A DNA stretch of 64,000 bases. Source: Candidatus Thorarchaeota archaeon MP8T_1. GTDB taxonomy: Archaea > Asgardarchaeota > Thorarchaeia > Thorarchaeales > Thorarchaeaceae. The first letter of the stretch is position 1. Each line of letters begins with the position of its first letter. The stretch is from positions 1 to 64,000 of the forward strand of contig PJER01000001.1 in assembly GCA_002825465.1 (NCBI GenBank), written 5' to 3'. Position numbers and translations under genes: made by a program. Shown piece by piece: positions 17,014-25,977 of this stretch. The notes beneath the pieces are model-generated. The model was not told the origin of the DNA. It saw only the letters and a list, made by a program, of their open reading frames with translations, and ran no database searches.

Positions 17014-18018
17014 TTGTCACCTCCTGTCGATGTAGGTTCTGCCGTAAAAAACCATGTGAAGAAGTATACTCTAAATGACAAATTAAAAGCAATAATTTCT
17101 CTTTTAGGAAATGATGCTCAACAAATCATCGACTGGGCATATGAAGAAGCAAAAAGAAGGATTAAGGAAGATAAAACTCTGAAAAAAGCGGGTCTGGGAT
17201 CAGTTGTCTTCGACCTAATTGGATATGAAGCTGCAGTGAGAATGGTCAAGAGCAATCAATCTAAAGGAAGAATGACGACCAAGAATGAAGTAAGAGTAAA
17301 GACAGGTCAAAAGGTTGAGATGCCACTCCTATATCGAGATGCAGGCTTACGCCATCCCCAAGAGGCTAGAAACCTTCGTCATAATATATTTCATGAAGCC
17401 TTTACTGCATTAATCATGCATCTTTTCCCAGACGTTTCTACTTCAGTTCCATCTACAGGCGAAGGTCTGACACCAGATCTAATGGTACATCATACGGACC
17501 CAGATTGGACCATTTCTGTTGAATACAAAGGATATAGAGCTTTAACTCTTCTAAGCGAATCAGAGATATTGAAGGCTATGAGGTATCAAGCAGATTTTGG
17601 AACAGCATGGTTGGTTACAACAACTCCTAAGAGTTCTGTCATTGATTATTCAAAGACTTTGAATTCTCAAGAAGTGATTGAAAGAGGTCTTTCTCGACTT
17701 AAGATGATGTACAAAAGGAAGGCATATACAGTAGAGCAGAAAGAGAATCGAGGAATTGCAAAAAAGGGGATATCTCATTTGGAGAAGCACAAAGACTTGC
17801 AATTGAAATGCAAACTGTATTCTGCAAAAGAACTCTTAGAATCGATGCGTGAAAATAAGCCAGTTAAAGGAGTAATCATCTCTACAGGATGTGAATATGT
17901 AGAAATGCTCAAAGAAGCAGGATTAGTGCAGGAAGCTGATAATGTTCTTCGAGTCATGAAGCTTCCAGCAGCCGCACTTCATAGTGACACTATCACATCA
18001 GTGCGTCTAATTGGCTAG
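17014..18018 (+). CDS. PD-(D/E)xK nuclease-like protein
   Basis: TTG start. 334 aa with an N-terminal helical region (1-125). A restriction-endonuclease-like core follows: E128 in the first helix (HEAFTAL), P154-D155 (LTPDLMV) and E170-x-K172 (ISVEYKGY), the full PD-(D/E)xK set. A helical/wHTH-like end follows. These residues bind the metal and cut DNA phosphodiester bonds in the fold family. Last gene of the top6B-top6A-coiled-coil group, which suggests work on the same DNA ends or junctions; that link is inference from position. Confidence 0.68.
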   Translation: MSPPVDVGSAVKNHVKKYTLNDKLKAIISLLGNDAQQIIDWAYEEAKRRIKEDKTLKKAGLGSVVFDLIGYEAAVRMVKSNQSKGRMTTKNEVRVKTGQKVEMPLLYRDAGLRHPQEARNLRHNIFHEAFTALIMHLFPDVSTSVPSTGEGLTPDLMVHHTDPDWTISVEYKGYRALTLLSESEILKAMRYQADFGTAWLVTTTPKSSVIDYSKTLNSQEVIERGLSRLKMMYKRKAYTVEQKENRGIAKKGISHLEKHKDLQLKCKLYSAKELLESMRENKPVKGVIISTGCEYVEMLKEAGLVQEADNVLRVMKLPAAALHSDTITSVRLIG

Positions 18019-18110
18019 AATCAATAAACGAACCCATCTTGCCAAGCTTTATCAATGACTTCCGCTTCTGAACACAAGTCTGACAGACATAATAACTAGA
18101 GGGATTTTAG

Positions 18111-18503
18111 TTGGAAACAGGAAGCGCCATGAAATTACAAGAGCATCTGATGATGATCCTGAAGGAATTATCAAATAAATCACCAATTTTAGGAGCCGCA
18201 ATTTTTTCTGTCGAAGGACTTCCTCTTGTTAGTCATTTCCATGCAGGGACTGAAGAAGTGTCAGTAGCAGCAATGGTTGCAGGAATCCATGCTGCAGGTG
18301 AGCAGACTGTAAAGGAACTAAAACAGGGAGATCTCAAATCAATTATCATTCAGGGGGATCTTGGTACAACTCTAGTCATCAATATTTCACTTGACTATCT
18401 TCTTACAGTGACTGCACCAGAGAATGCAGCACTTGGATTAATATTCAGTGATGCCAAGAAAACAGCTAGAGAGGCTAGAAAAATCCTCCACGAAAATGTA
18501 TGA
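18111..18503 (+). CDS. Roadblock/LC7 domain protein
   Basis: 130 aa, a single Roadblock/LC7 fold: helix LQEHLMMILKELSNKSP, strands GAAIFSVEGLPLVSHF, helix SVAAMVAGIHAAGEQTVKEL, strands LKSIIIQGDLGTTLVINI and YLLTVTAPENAALGLIF, closing helix. Such proteins scaffold small GTPases of the MglA/Rag/Rab type; Asgard archaea encode many. TTG 18111 or ATG 18129 may be the start; GAGGGA precedes the TTG. Its stop overlaps the next start (ATGA), so it is coupled to the NifB-like gene. Confidence 0.85.
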   Translation: METGSAMKLQEHLMMILKELSNKSPILGAAIFSVEGLPLVSHFHAGTEEVSVAAMVAGIHAAGEQTVKELKQGDLKSIIIQGDLGTTLVINISLDYLLTVTAPENAALGLIFSDAKKTAREARKILHENV

Positions 18504-19339
18504 TGGATATGTCAATTCTCAATCAATACCCCTTCACACATCATCCGTGCTTTTCAGTTTCAAGAAAATATCTATGGACTAGAATTCATCTTCCTGTTGC
18601 TCAGGGTTGCAATGTGAAATGCATCTTTTGTGATCATACAATAGGGAGTGCATGCCATACCTCAAAACCCGGTTATGCTATGTCTCTAATGAAACCTCAA
18701 GAAGCAATTTCTAGAACCCTTGATGAATTAGATAAAAATCCAGAACTGAAAATTGTGGCAATCTCAGGACCAGGAGAGCCACTTGCAAATGAGGCAACAT
18801 TCCAAACATTAGAAGGAATTAGGGAGGAAAACAAAGAGGTACACTTTTGTCTGAGCACCAATGGAATTCTTCTTGAAGAGTATGCATTCAGATTGATGGG
18901 ACTTGGTGTAGATTCAATTTCAGTTTCAATGAGTGCAATTAATCCTGAAGTATCAATGAGATTATACGAATGGCTGCGAATCGAGAAAAAGATGTTGAGA
19001 GGTAAAGAGATGGCTCAGACCATTATTGCTAGGCAATTCGCAGGGATTAGAAAATCTGTTTCATTAGGATTAACAGTAAAGGTAAATTCTATCCTATTAC
19101 CAGATATCAATGCGAATGAAATGGAAGACCTAGCAAAGCAAATTTCTGATTTAGGGGTAATACTCCATAATATTGTCCCATTAGTATTGACAATAACTAA
19201 TAGTCACCTTAGATTACCAACACGACAAGAGCTTGATAGTGCTCGTTTGGCAGCCTCAAGATACATTCACCAATTCACTCATTGTAAGCAATGCAGAAGT
19301 GATGTTGTAGGAATTCCAGGACACGATAGAATCCTTTAG
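18500..19339 (+). CDS. NifB-like radical SAM protein
   Basis: 279 aa without a NifX domain. The SAM cluster motif is CNVKCIFC (C37, C41, C44). NifB hallmarks are also seen: HPC near the start (H15, C17), an extra C52, VAISGPGEPLAN, LSTNGILL, VKVNSILLPDIN, HNIVPL and the C-terminal HCKQCRSD (C262, C265). NifB builds the 8Fe-9S-C precursor of nitrogenase cofactors from two 4Fe-4S clusters. The Glu in the CxNESRPG stretch of classical NifB is not kept (CHTSKPG here, one residue shorter), so cluster chemistry may differ. No nif genes are in the window. Coupled to the Roadblock gene. Confidence 0.8.
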   Translation: MMDMSILNQYPFTHHPCFSVSRKYLWTRIHLPVAQGCNVKCIFCDHTIGSACHTSKPGYAMSLMKPQEAISRTLDELDKNPELKIVAISGPGEPLANEATFQTLEGIREENKEVHFCLSTNGILLEEYAFRLMGLGVDSISVSMSAINPEVSMRLYEWLRIEKKMLRGKEMAQTIIARQFAGIRKSVSLGLTVKVNSILLPDINANEMEDLAKQISDLGVILHNIVPLVLTITNSHLRLPTRQELDSARLAASRYIHQFTHCKQCRSDVVGIPGHDRIL

Positions 19340-20163
19340 GATTGATTAATTGCTTTAAGACATCCGACATCAACAAGTTTGTTGATTAAGAATATCATAG
19401 CATTCTTATCATAATGAAGGCTTTCTATTATTTCATTGATTGAAGTACTCCCATCCACTTTAGCTAGTAAATCATCTAGTGCCTTCGCATATTGACCTCT
19501 TAATGAATCAAGGACAATGGGAGAACAAGTAGATCGAACTAGCACATCGTTCCCAATTAATCTATCTTTGAATTCAATCCATTTATACCGGGATAGTATG
19601 GATATCAGAGCCAAGACTTCTTCATCTGTAAGCCCCATCAAATCCATAATCTCTGCGACAGATCGTTTACCATTGATAAATGACTCAACCTGCTCCAAAT
19701 CATGGTCGACCTTGCCTACCCTAAAAGGAATCTTCACACCATTTTTCTTACTAACCGGAATCATGTTCAGATCCGCAGATTGGAATGGAAATTCTTTGAT
19801 GATAGTTAAAGCAAATTCACGGAACCTTCGAACATCACCTTCAAAGTGACGCAATTTTTCTCCGTGTAGACTTTCCACCTCATCTAAAATTCGTTGAAGC
19901 TTCTCTCTGTAGGGACCTTCATCAGGAACAGGATCAACCACAAGTAACACTAGAACGCTTTTACCCACTTGGATGAGAATGTCATAAGATGCCTTTCGGA
20001 TTGTCCTAATTGGAGTCTTAGCAAATATAATTACAGCTGTAACAAATCCTGCAATTAGATCAGGATCAACCGTGAGTTCTGCATAGGGGATGTTCAAAAC
20101 CGACTCTCCGCCCTCCATCCGGATGAGTGAAATATATCGGACTTTAGAAACATCCAATGTCAT
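19336..20163 (-). CDS. Longin-like domain protein with C-terminal helical domain (copy 2)
   Basis: 275 aa. The N-terminal 125 residues follow the longin/roadblock order strand-strand-helix-strand-strand-helix-helix (YISLIRMEGGES, VLNIPY, DPDLIAGFVTAVIIF, SYDILIQVGKSVLVLLVV). The C-terminal half has two similar helical, winged-helix-like repeats (ESFINGKRSVAEIMDLMGLT; LAKVDGSTSINEIIESLHYD). Closely related to the preceding gene, whose stop overlaps this start by one base (TAATG), so it is a tandem duplicate. It ends four bases into the NifB-like gene on the other strand. Longin folds bind GTPases and membranes in eukaryotes; here that is inference. Confidence 0.6.
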   Translation of the reverse strand: MTLDVSKVRYISLIRMEGGESVLNIPYAELTVDPDLIAGFVTAVIIFAKTPIRTIRKASYDILIQVGKSVLVLLVVDPVPDEGPYREKLQRILDEVESLHGEKLRHFEGDVRRFREFALTIIKEFPFQSADLNMIPVSKKNGVKIPFRVGKVDHDLEQVESFINGKRSVAEIMDLMGLTDEEVLALISILSRYKWIEFKDRLIGNDVLVRSTCSPIVLDSLRGQYAKALDDLLAKVDGSTSINEIIESLHYDKNAMIFLINKLVDVGCLKAINQS

Positions 20164-21026
20164 TATTGCTCAACCTCCGTCTTAGTGTCTGAGAATCCGA
20201 GAACACCAGCATCAATAAGATTCTTTGCTACAAGTTTGACAGCTTCTACATTATATGGTAATGCTTCACAAATCTCTGTAAGGGTCTTCTTACCATCACA
20301 TTGTTCCATAATGCTAGATAACTGCTCACCATACACACCTACAAGAAACATGGGTGGATCCATTATCTTAACTAGAATAGAAGCATTTTCCAATTTGCGT
20401 GTAAGTGTAATCCACTTGTATCTATCAAGCATTGAGAGAATAGCAAGAATCTCTGAATCTTCAAATGATGATTGTTGAAGTATCTCATCAATTGATCGTT
20501 TCCCATTGATATAACCAAGAACAGTCTGTATCTTTACATCTGTCTGACCAACACTCCATGGAATCTGTGCCTGATAGTCTGGTGTTGCATCAGTTTTCGT
20601 CAAAAGACGCGGTATCATATTTAGACTGAATTTTCGATATGGATAAATCTGAAGAATATTCAAAGCAAATTCCCTGAATGGACGGATATCACCCTTCCAC
20701 GCAATCATCTGATTTTCATAGGTACTTTCAAATTCGATAATTACTCGTTTTAATGCCTCTCTATATGGAGTATCATCATCTACGCGGTCAACAATTAGTA
20801 ACCCAACAGTATACTCGCCTTCTTCGATTACTACAACATATCCTTCTTTGGTAAAATTCTTCATCTGTCGGTTTTCAAAAATAATGACTGCAAGTACAAA
20901 GGAAGCAATGAGGTCAGGATCTACACTCATCTCACGATAGGGGATGCCAATTATTGGTTCTCCGCCTTCTTTACGTACAACGGAGAGGTAGCGGACCTCT
21001 GGTTTCTCCTCCACACTATTAGTCAT
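20163..21026 (-). CDS. Longin-like domain protein with C-terminal helical domain (copy 1)
   Basis: 287 aa, the same architecture as the downstream copy: RYLSVVRKEGGEPIIGIPY, DPDLIASFVLAVIIFENRQ, YVVVIEEGEYTVGLLIVD, then helices, then GYINGKRSIDEILQQSSFED and QCDGKKTLTEICEALPYN repeats. No signal peptide or TM. First gene of the two-gene operon. I infer a pair that forms a heterodimer, as roadblock/longin proteins often do. Confidence 0.6.
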   Translation of the reverse strand: MTNSVEEKPEVRYLSVVRKEGGEPIIGIPYREMSVDPDLIASFVLAVIIFENRQMKNFTKEGYVVVIEEGEYTVGLLIVDRVDDDTPYREALKRVIIEFESTYENQMIAWKGDIRPFREFALNILQIYPYRKFSLNMIPRLLTKTDATPDYQAQIPWSVGQTDVKIQTVLGYINGKRSIDEILQQSSFEDSEILAILSMLDRYKWITLTRKLENASILVKIMDPPMFLVGVYGEQLSSIMEQCDGKKTLTEICEALPYNVEAVKLVAKNLIDAGVLGFSDTKTEVEQ

Positions 21027-21062
21027 TAGATTCCTCTCTGTAACATCACCCTAAATAAGTTA

Positions 21063-21956
21063 TCAGAGGAAATCCATGAGCCCAGTTTGTGTTACCATAG
21101 TAATATCTGAATCTTGATTTATATAATAACCAATAATTTGCTTCAGATCAATGATAAGTAACGATGAATCAATTGATGTTACCATAAGGGACCCTTTCAT
21201 TCCTTCTACTGTTCCTACTATTGTTCGTCCATCAATGGGTTGAGACCGTTTTCTCCAGACAGTAGGACGAGTCTTCATCTTCTCAAGTGTGTAATATTTA
21301 GCGAGATTTTTGAGTTCGATTTCAGAATTTAGTTCAAGATGACTTGCTCGCTCAGTGAACTCTCGTACTAGTGTTAATGCATCATCAATATTGAGCTCCT
21401 CCATCAGAGCACGGGTCTTCCGTTCAGTTCGAACCTGTTTGGAGATTCCCTGCAATCGTCCTATCCTATCCTCTACTCGACGTGCTGTTCGTCCGCCTTT
21501 TATCTCCCGTAAAACACCAGCATAATCAGCCCCTTGTTCAACCCACCTAATGAGTGCACGACCTTTTGATGATACTCCTACTTTCAAAGTTCTGTCATTG
21601 AAGATGACTGCATACACAACATAATCCGTAGCTTCGCATTGTAATCTTCTCGCATCTACCGCATCACATCTACGACCGTCACATCGAATACAAGGGTCTG
21701 CAATATCAACTGCAGAACAGGGTCCACACTTTTGTCCGCTATTTAGAATAATGGAATTCTCAGGACAAGCTACAAGTTTTCCCGATTCATTTATACTCCC
21801 TACGCATCTTTTGGGCCCACGTAATTCCCACGAGATCTTCTTACCAGGTGGAAGGGGTAGGAATCCAGGTTTTGGATCATCTTCTCGCCATATCCTTAAT
21901 CCAGATTCAAAAGTATCATCATCCCTAAGGTTCCAGACTACATCAGCTACTTGCAT
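21063..21956 (-). CDS. DUF2797 family protein
   Basis: 297 aa. Cysteine clusters (KCGPCSAVDIADPCIRCDGRRC) are followed by DYVVYAVIFNDRTLKVGVSS and RWVEQGADYA, the signature of DUF2797. That is a zinc-binding family with a GIY-YIG-nuclease-like segment. No experimental function known to me. It starts nine bases after the AmmeMemoRadiSam gene ends, so the two are an operon. Confidence 0.72.
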   Translation of the reverse strand: MQVADVVWNLRDDDTFESGLRIWREDDPKPGFLPLPPGKKISWELRGPKRCVGSINESGKLVACPENSIILNSGQKCGPCSAVDIADPCIRCDGRRCDAVDARRLQCEATDYVVYAVIFNDRTLKVGVSSKGRALIRWVEQGADYAGVLREIKGGRTARRVEDRIGRLQGISKQVRTERKTRALMEELNIDDALTLVREFTERASHLELNSEIELKNLAKYYTLEKMKTRPTVWRKRSQPIDGRTIVGTVEGMKGSLMVTSIDSSLLIIDLKQIIGYYINQDSDITMVTQTGLMDFL

Positions 21957-21965
21957 TATGTCACC

Positions 21966-23012
21966 TCAGAAGAACCGGGATTTGCCTTTTCCAAGTACCA
22001 TCCATTTCACTCCAGACATGTTTAGGTCGGTGTTGCATTTTGGACACCGGCCTTCCTCATTCAAATTATTCGATTTTAGAAAAACAGAATATCGTTCTAC
22101 AGCTTTGAAGCCACAGTTTGGACAATAGGTGTTTTCGTAGTCATGTCCAGCGATATTTCCTGAATAGACAAACTCGAGTCCAGCTTCTTTAGCAATCTTG
22201 AGATGTTCTTCTAACAAACTTACAGGTGTTCTGGGTATATTCGTAAGCTTGTAAGTTGGAGAGAATGCTGTTATGTGAAACGGAGTTCGTGAACCTAGAT
22301 TTTCTGCGACCCACTTCGCAAGGCTTTGAGTATCCTCAGGATGATCGCCCACCTCAGGGATAATCAGATTAGTGATTTCTATCAAAATTCCTTTCTCATT
22401 CATCCGTTTCATGCAGTTGAAAATGGGATCCACTTTAGGAACTGACATTAATTCATTATAGAATTTCTTGTTCCCACTTCCCTTGAAATTTACAGAAGCA
22501 GCATCAAGAAACGGTGCAATGTAATCGACTGCTTCAGGTGTCATATAGCCATTTGTCACAAATGTATTGTACATTCCTTTCTTATGAGCAAGTTCAGCTG
22601 TATCGTGAGCGAACTCCATGAAGATAGTAGGCTCTGTGTAAGTGTAAGTAATACCTTGGCACTCGGATTGCTCTGCTATTCGGATAATGTCGTTAGGTGT
22701 CATCCATTTGCCAACAGGGGTCTCTCGGTGAGCTGAGTGATAATTCAAACAAAATTGACAACGAAAATTGCACGAAGAAGTACTGATAGAGAACGCATTA
22801 CTACCTGGTGCAAAATGAAAGAGTGGTTTCTTTTCAATTGGATCCGCAGCCATTCCATCTATAAGACCATAGACAGAAGTATACAATTTTCCATCTTTTA
22901 CATGACGAACTCTACAAATACCTGTGTCACCATCGTGAAGCACGCATCTTCGTGCACATAGATCACAGCGAATACCAGACTTCAGATTGGAATAAAGGAC
23001 TGCCTCTCTCAT
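21966..23012 (-). CDS. amrS: AmmeMemoRadiSam-type radical SAM enzyme
   Basis: A TTG start at 23030 is possible, but ATG 23012 gives the family-typical opening MREAVLYSNLKSGIRCDLC. Early CDLCARRC and GICRVR, then YGLIDGMAADPIEKKPLFHF and the SAM cluster motif CNFRCQFC, are signatures of the AmrS group (COG1180, related to pyruvate-formate-lyase activase). A C-terminal pair of CxxC zinc-ribbon motifs (CPNCGF, CPKCNT) is present. Its usual partners AmrA and AmrB are not next to it. Family members have no firmly settled substrate. Confidence 0.88.
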   Translation of the reverse strand: MREAVLYSNLKSGIRCDLCARRCVLHDGDTGICRVRHVKDGKLYTSVYGLIDGMAADPIEKKPLFHFAPGSNAFSISTSSCNFRCQFCLNYHSAHRETPVGKWMTPNDIIRIAEQSECQGITYTYTEPTIFMEFAHDTAELAHKKGMYNTFVTNGYMTPEAVDYIAPFLDAASVNFKGSGNKKFYNELMSVPKVDPIFNCMKRMNEKGILIEITNLIIPEVGDHPEDTQSLAKWVAENLGSRTPFHITAFSPTYKLTNIPRTPVSLLEEHLKIAKEAGLEFVYSGNIAGHDYENTYCPNCGFKAVERYSVFLKSNNLNEEGRCPKCNTDLNMSGVKWMVLGKGKSRFF

Positions 23013-23103
23013 CGCAATAATATCATTCAAAGTGAATCTTATCGCTCTTACGGTTACGCAATCATTTTGATAGAGAAGTCATTAAAAGCAAACAATACAA
23101 TGA

Positions 23104-23565
23104 TTGAACGATTACTTGATGTCTAATCGTAAGGAGATTGAGAGAATAGGAAATCTATTCGATGTTGCAGCAGATCTAGGCAAGACCTTCTTGGATAAGT
23201 GTGCAGAAACAAAGTTTCTTGCCTTGAAAGATTATTACAAAGCTGAAGATAATTATATCAAACTCGCAGAGAAGACATTAAGCGTTAAGGAATTAGGAAT
23301 TACAGGTAGAGATGATTGCTGCAGTCATCTATACACTGTAAAAAGGGAGCTAGAATCTGGGCAGCTGGACGCGAAACTAATCGATGCATTAGAAGCACTA
23401 AGAACAAAATATCTCAAGTATGTACTTAGTCCTGCAGTGAGGCAGTATATACATTATGGGGGTTCAAATAATCGCGAACTCAAAAAGCTCTATAGCAATG
23501 CAATGAAAATTGATAACTTACTTGAAGTCGTTCAATTCATGAATAAAGTCCAGAGAGTAGAATAG
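23104..23565 (+). CDS. Hypothetical helical protein
   Basis: 153 aa, almost wholly helical (ADLGKTFLDKCAETKFLALKDYYKAEDNYIKLAEKTL). TTG 23104 or ATG 23119 are candidate starts; neither has a strong ribosome site. No recognised domain, signal or membrane segment. It ends ten bases before the convergent coiled-coil gene. Confidence 0.5.
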   Translation: MNDYLMSNRKEIERIGNLFDVAADLGKTFLDKCAETKFLALKDYYKAEDNYIKLAEKTLSVKELGITGRDDCCSHLYTVKRELESGQLDAKLIDALEALRTKYLKYVLSPAVRQYIHYGGSNNRELKKLYSNAMKIDNLLEVVQFMNKVQRVE

Positions 23566-23575
23566 ACCGGATTCA

Positions 23576-25024
23576 TTACTTTTTCATACTATCTCGATGA
23601 ACAAGAGTTGTGCCATCGACGACCCAAGCAATACCAAGAGCTTGGAATTCTTCTGCCCATTTCATCACTATAGCAGGGGCAACTCCAAGGGCTCGTGCAA
23701 TCTCTCTGATTGACATCTCACCATTATCTTCAACCATTAGAAATGCCTTGGTCTTCTCTGTACTCTGCATGAGACCCATATAGCCTTCAATAGTTTCTTC
23801 AGAATGTGTGAGTTTCTCCTTGTTTGCTTCGAAATCCTCTGTCATCCGTTCAAGATTGGCTTGAGCTCGCTCAAGTTCAGTCTTGATTCGTTCAAGTTCA
23901 CGGGCTTTATCGCCAGATTCGAAAGAACGAAGACGTGAACGAAGTTCATCCATTTCAGCTAATCTAGTACCAGAAGAACCGATTTCTTCTTCCAACTGAC
24001 GTATCTTGGTCTGAAGATCTCCGATTTTAACTTCTTTTCGTGAGATATCTCCATGATATTCAGTTGCCTTCAATTCAGCAGCTTCGAGTCTTGCATCAGC
24101 TTCTTTGATTCTTTCTTCTTGGAGCTCGTTGGTGGTTTCAAGTGTTTTGACTTTCTGACGAAGTTCTATTAGCACGTCTTGATCAACTTTAGGAGCAGCT
24201 TGAATTTCCATAAGCGTTTCCTCAAGATCGTCATTTCGTACCTTGAGTTCAGCAACATTTCGACGTAACTCTTCATTCTCTTTTAGGCGATTCTCTAGTT
24301 TCTGCTTCTCCAATCCAACTTCATGCTTTAGTTGATCGACTTCAACTTCGTACTTCTTTATCCGTTCCTCAACCTCTTTTGGAACCTCAATTTTAGGTTT
24401 CATTCCAACTTTAGTTGATAGGAGTTCAATCTCTGTTGTTGATCGTTGGGTGTAGTCATCCACGCTACCCTTTAGAGCTGCAAGCTCTTCGAGGGTCAAC
24501 TTCATCGACTCCTTCATACCTTCTGTAATATCTCTCATCTTCTCAAGAATTGGAGTAGACATGCCAGAAGTAAGTGAGTCCTCAACGCGGGTGAATTCTT
24601 TATCGACGATTTCTTTGACAACAGAATCGATGAATGTTGATTGGAGATTGGTTTTTGCTTTCCGTTTACTTAAGGAAATAATGTCCCCTCTCATACTTAC
24701 AAGGTTACCTTTCAGACCAACGAGGAATGATAAAACAACTGGGACAAGATCTCTCTCAATCCTATCAATCGTACTATCGACAGTAAGAATGTTACGTTCA
24801 AGTAAAGAGAGATTATCACGAAGTCGTTCAATACTCGTTTCGACTTCCATACGTCGGCGAACTTGGTCAGCAGATTCCACACGCATTACATCACTCGACA
24901 TACGACCAGATTCGATAAGTTCAGTTCGCATCTCGTCATCTACGCCAAGTTCAGTTAGGAGTCCGTCTACGACTCCCTTGCCATCTGCTTTATCAAATTC
25001 ATCTTTGTCAGGATCTTTTGCCAT
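23576..25024 (-). CDS. Long coiled-coil protein with C-terminal winged helix
   Basis: The frame opens at 25186, but ATG 25024 is preceded by GAGGT and starts the hydrophilic MAKDPDKDEF, so it is preferred (482 aa). Residues about 40-400 are almost unbroken coiled coil with an early part around disulfide-free helices (SIERLRDNLSLLERNI). The C-terminal 70 residues are a winged helix (MSIREIARALGVAPAIVMKWAEEFQALGIAWVVDG). The layout resembles SMC-like or tethering proteins without an ATPase head. Similar in plan to the shorter protein at 16.3 kb. Function unknown; DNA binding is inferred. Confidence 0.68.
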   Translation of the reverse strand: MAKDPDKDEFDKADGKGVVDGLLTELGVDDEMRTELIESGRMSSDVMRVESADQVRRRMEVETSIERLRDNLSLLERNILTVDSTIDRIERDLVPVVLSFLVGLKGNLVSMRGDIISLSKRKAKTNLQSTFIDSVVKEIVDKEFTRVEDSLTSGMSTPILEKMRDITEGMKESMKLTLEELAALKGSVDDYTQRSTTEIELLSTKVGMKPKIEVPKEVEERIKKYEVEVDQLKHEVGLEKQKLENRLKENEELRRNVAELKVRNDDLEETLMEIQAAPKVDQDVLIELRQKVKTLETTNELQEERIKEADARLEAAELKATEYHGDISRKEVKIGDLQTKIRQLEEEIGSSGTRLAEMDELRSRLRSFESGDKARELERIKTELERAQANLERMTEDFEANKEKLTHSEETIEGYMGLMQSTEKTKAFLMVEDNGEMSIREIARALGVAPAIVMKWAEEFQALGIAWVVDGTTLVHRDSMKK

Positions 25025-25137
25025 GAGATAACCTCGCGTAACATATCCTAGATGGACAAAGGAATGATAGAGTCTACAACAGATAAATCTATTCGGTGAA
25101 AGCTCCGAGTATTTTTGAATAGGAAAGAGGAAGTAAG

Positions 25138-25977
25138 ATGCGCCTACGAATAGAGATGCAAGCAGATATTCACAATAGAGGCTCATCTAAGCTGAAAAAC
25201 GGAGTAATGACTTGGCATCTATTCACTGATATGGATAACCAATTTGTTGAGATGATAGATGTCTTCCCCCCTGCTAGAGTTAAAGAACGAGCAGAGAAGA
25301 ATATGGTAGCAATCATCAAAGTTCCAGAGATTAATCCAGGTGAAAGCTTCTCTCCTACCGTCATACTCAGAATTGATACCACAACCAGAGATTGGCTAAT
25401 GGAATCACAGATAACTTCACAGGAAACTATCAGTCGAAATCGAGGAACATATACTGGACTTCAAAGATATTGGGAAATCGATGATGACATCATCCAGGAG
25501 ATGTCGGGTAAGATAGCAGAACGAACTGGCGATGACGAGTCTTATGCTAGACTTGCATATAACATTGTTCGAGAAAGTGTGAAACTGAAGACCCATCTGG
25601 ACGAGAGAATCGGAGCAGCACGTACTGTACGTGAAAAAGAGGGAGATTGCGATGAACATGCAGATCTATTTATTGCGTTGCTTAGAGCAGTTAAGATTCC
25701 AGCACGGAGAGTAGTGGGTCACTATTATAGAGGGGGAGTAAATGAACCAGAACCTCATGCCTGGGCAGAAGTCTTCCTTGAACGAAAGGGTTGGGTACCA
25801 GTTGATGCAGCTCTAGGAAATTTCGGTGTTATGACGGAGAACTACTTCTCGAGAGTACGAGAAGGTCTAGTATCAGAGAGACCTACCCTTCAACTGAAAT
25901 GGAGTGGTGTTGCTACTGAAACACCTACAGTTGATGAAGATGTGAAAATGACAGTGCTAGTTAATGGACAGACTTAG
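25138..25977 (+). CDS. Transglutaminase-like cysteine peptidase-fold protein
   Basis: 279 aa, cytosolic, no signal peptide. The C-terminal half has the transglutaminase-like triad: C171 in GDCDEH, H207 in PHAWAE and D223 in WVPVDAA. The N-terminal 100 residues are beta-rich (an Ig-like lead domain). Such proteins act as peptidases or amidases, or cross-link proteins. AGGAAAGAGGAAG precedes the ATG. The stop overlaps the convergent nuclease gene by four bases. All three catalytic positions are intact. Confidence 0.85.
   Translation: MRLRIEMQADIHNRGSSKLKNGVMTWHLFTDMDNQFVEMIDVFPPARVKERAEKNMVAIIKVPEINPGESFSPTVILRIDTTTRDWLMESQITSQETISRNRGTYTGLQRYWEIDDDIIQEMSGKIAERTGDDESYARLAYNIVRESVKLKTHLDERIGAARTVREKEGDCDEHADLFIALLRAVKIPARRVVGHYYRGGVNEPEPHAWAEVFLERKGWVPVDAALGNFGVMTENYFSRVREGLVSERPTLQLKWSGVATETPTVDEDVKMTVLVNGQT

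Noticed and set aside
25025..25186. N-terminal 54-residue extension of the coiled-coil protein
   Set aside because: Hydrophobic and Cys-rich composition unlike the protein; ATG 25024 has a good ribosome site. It is most likely leader DNA.
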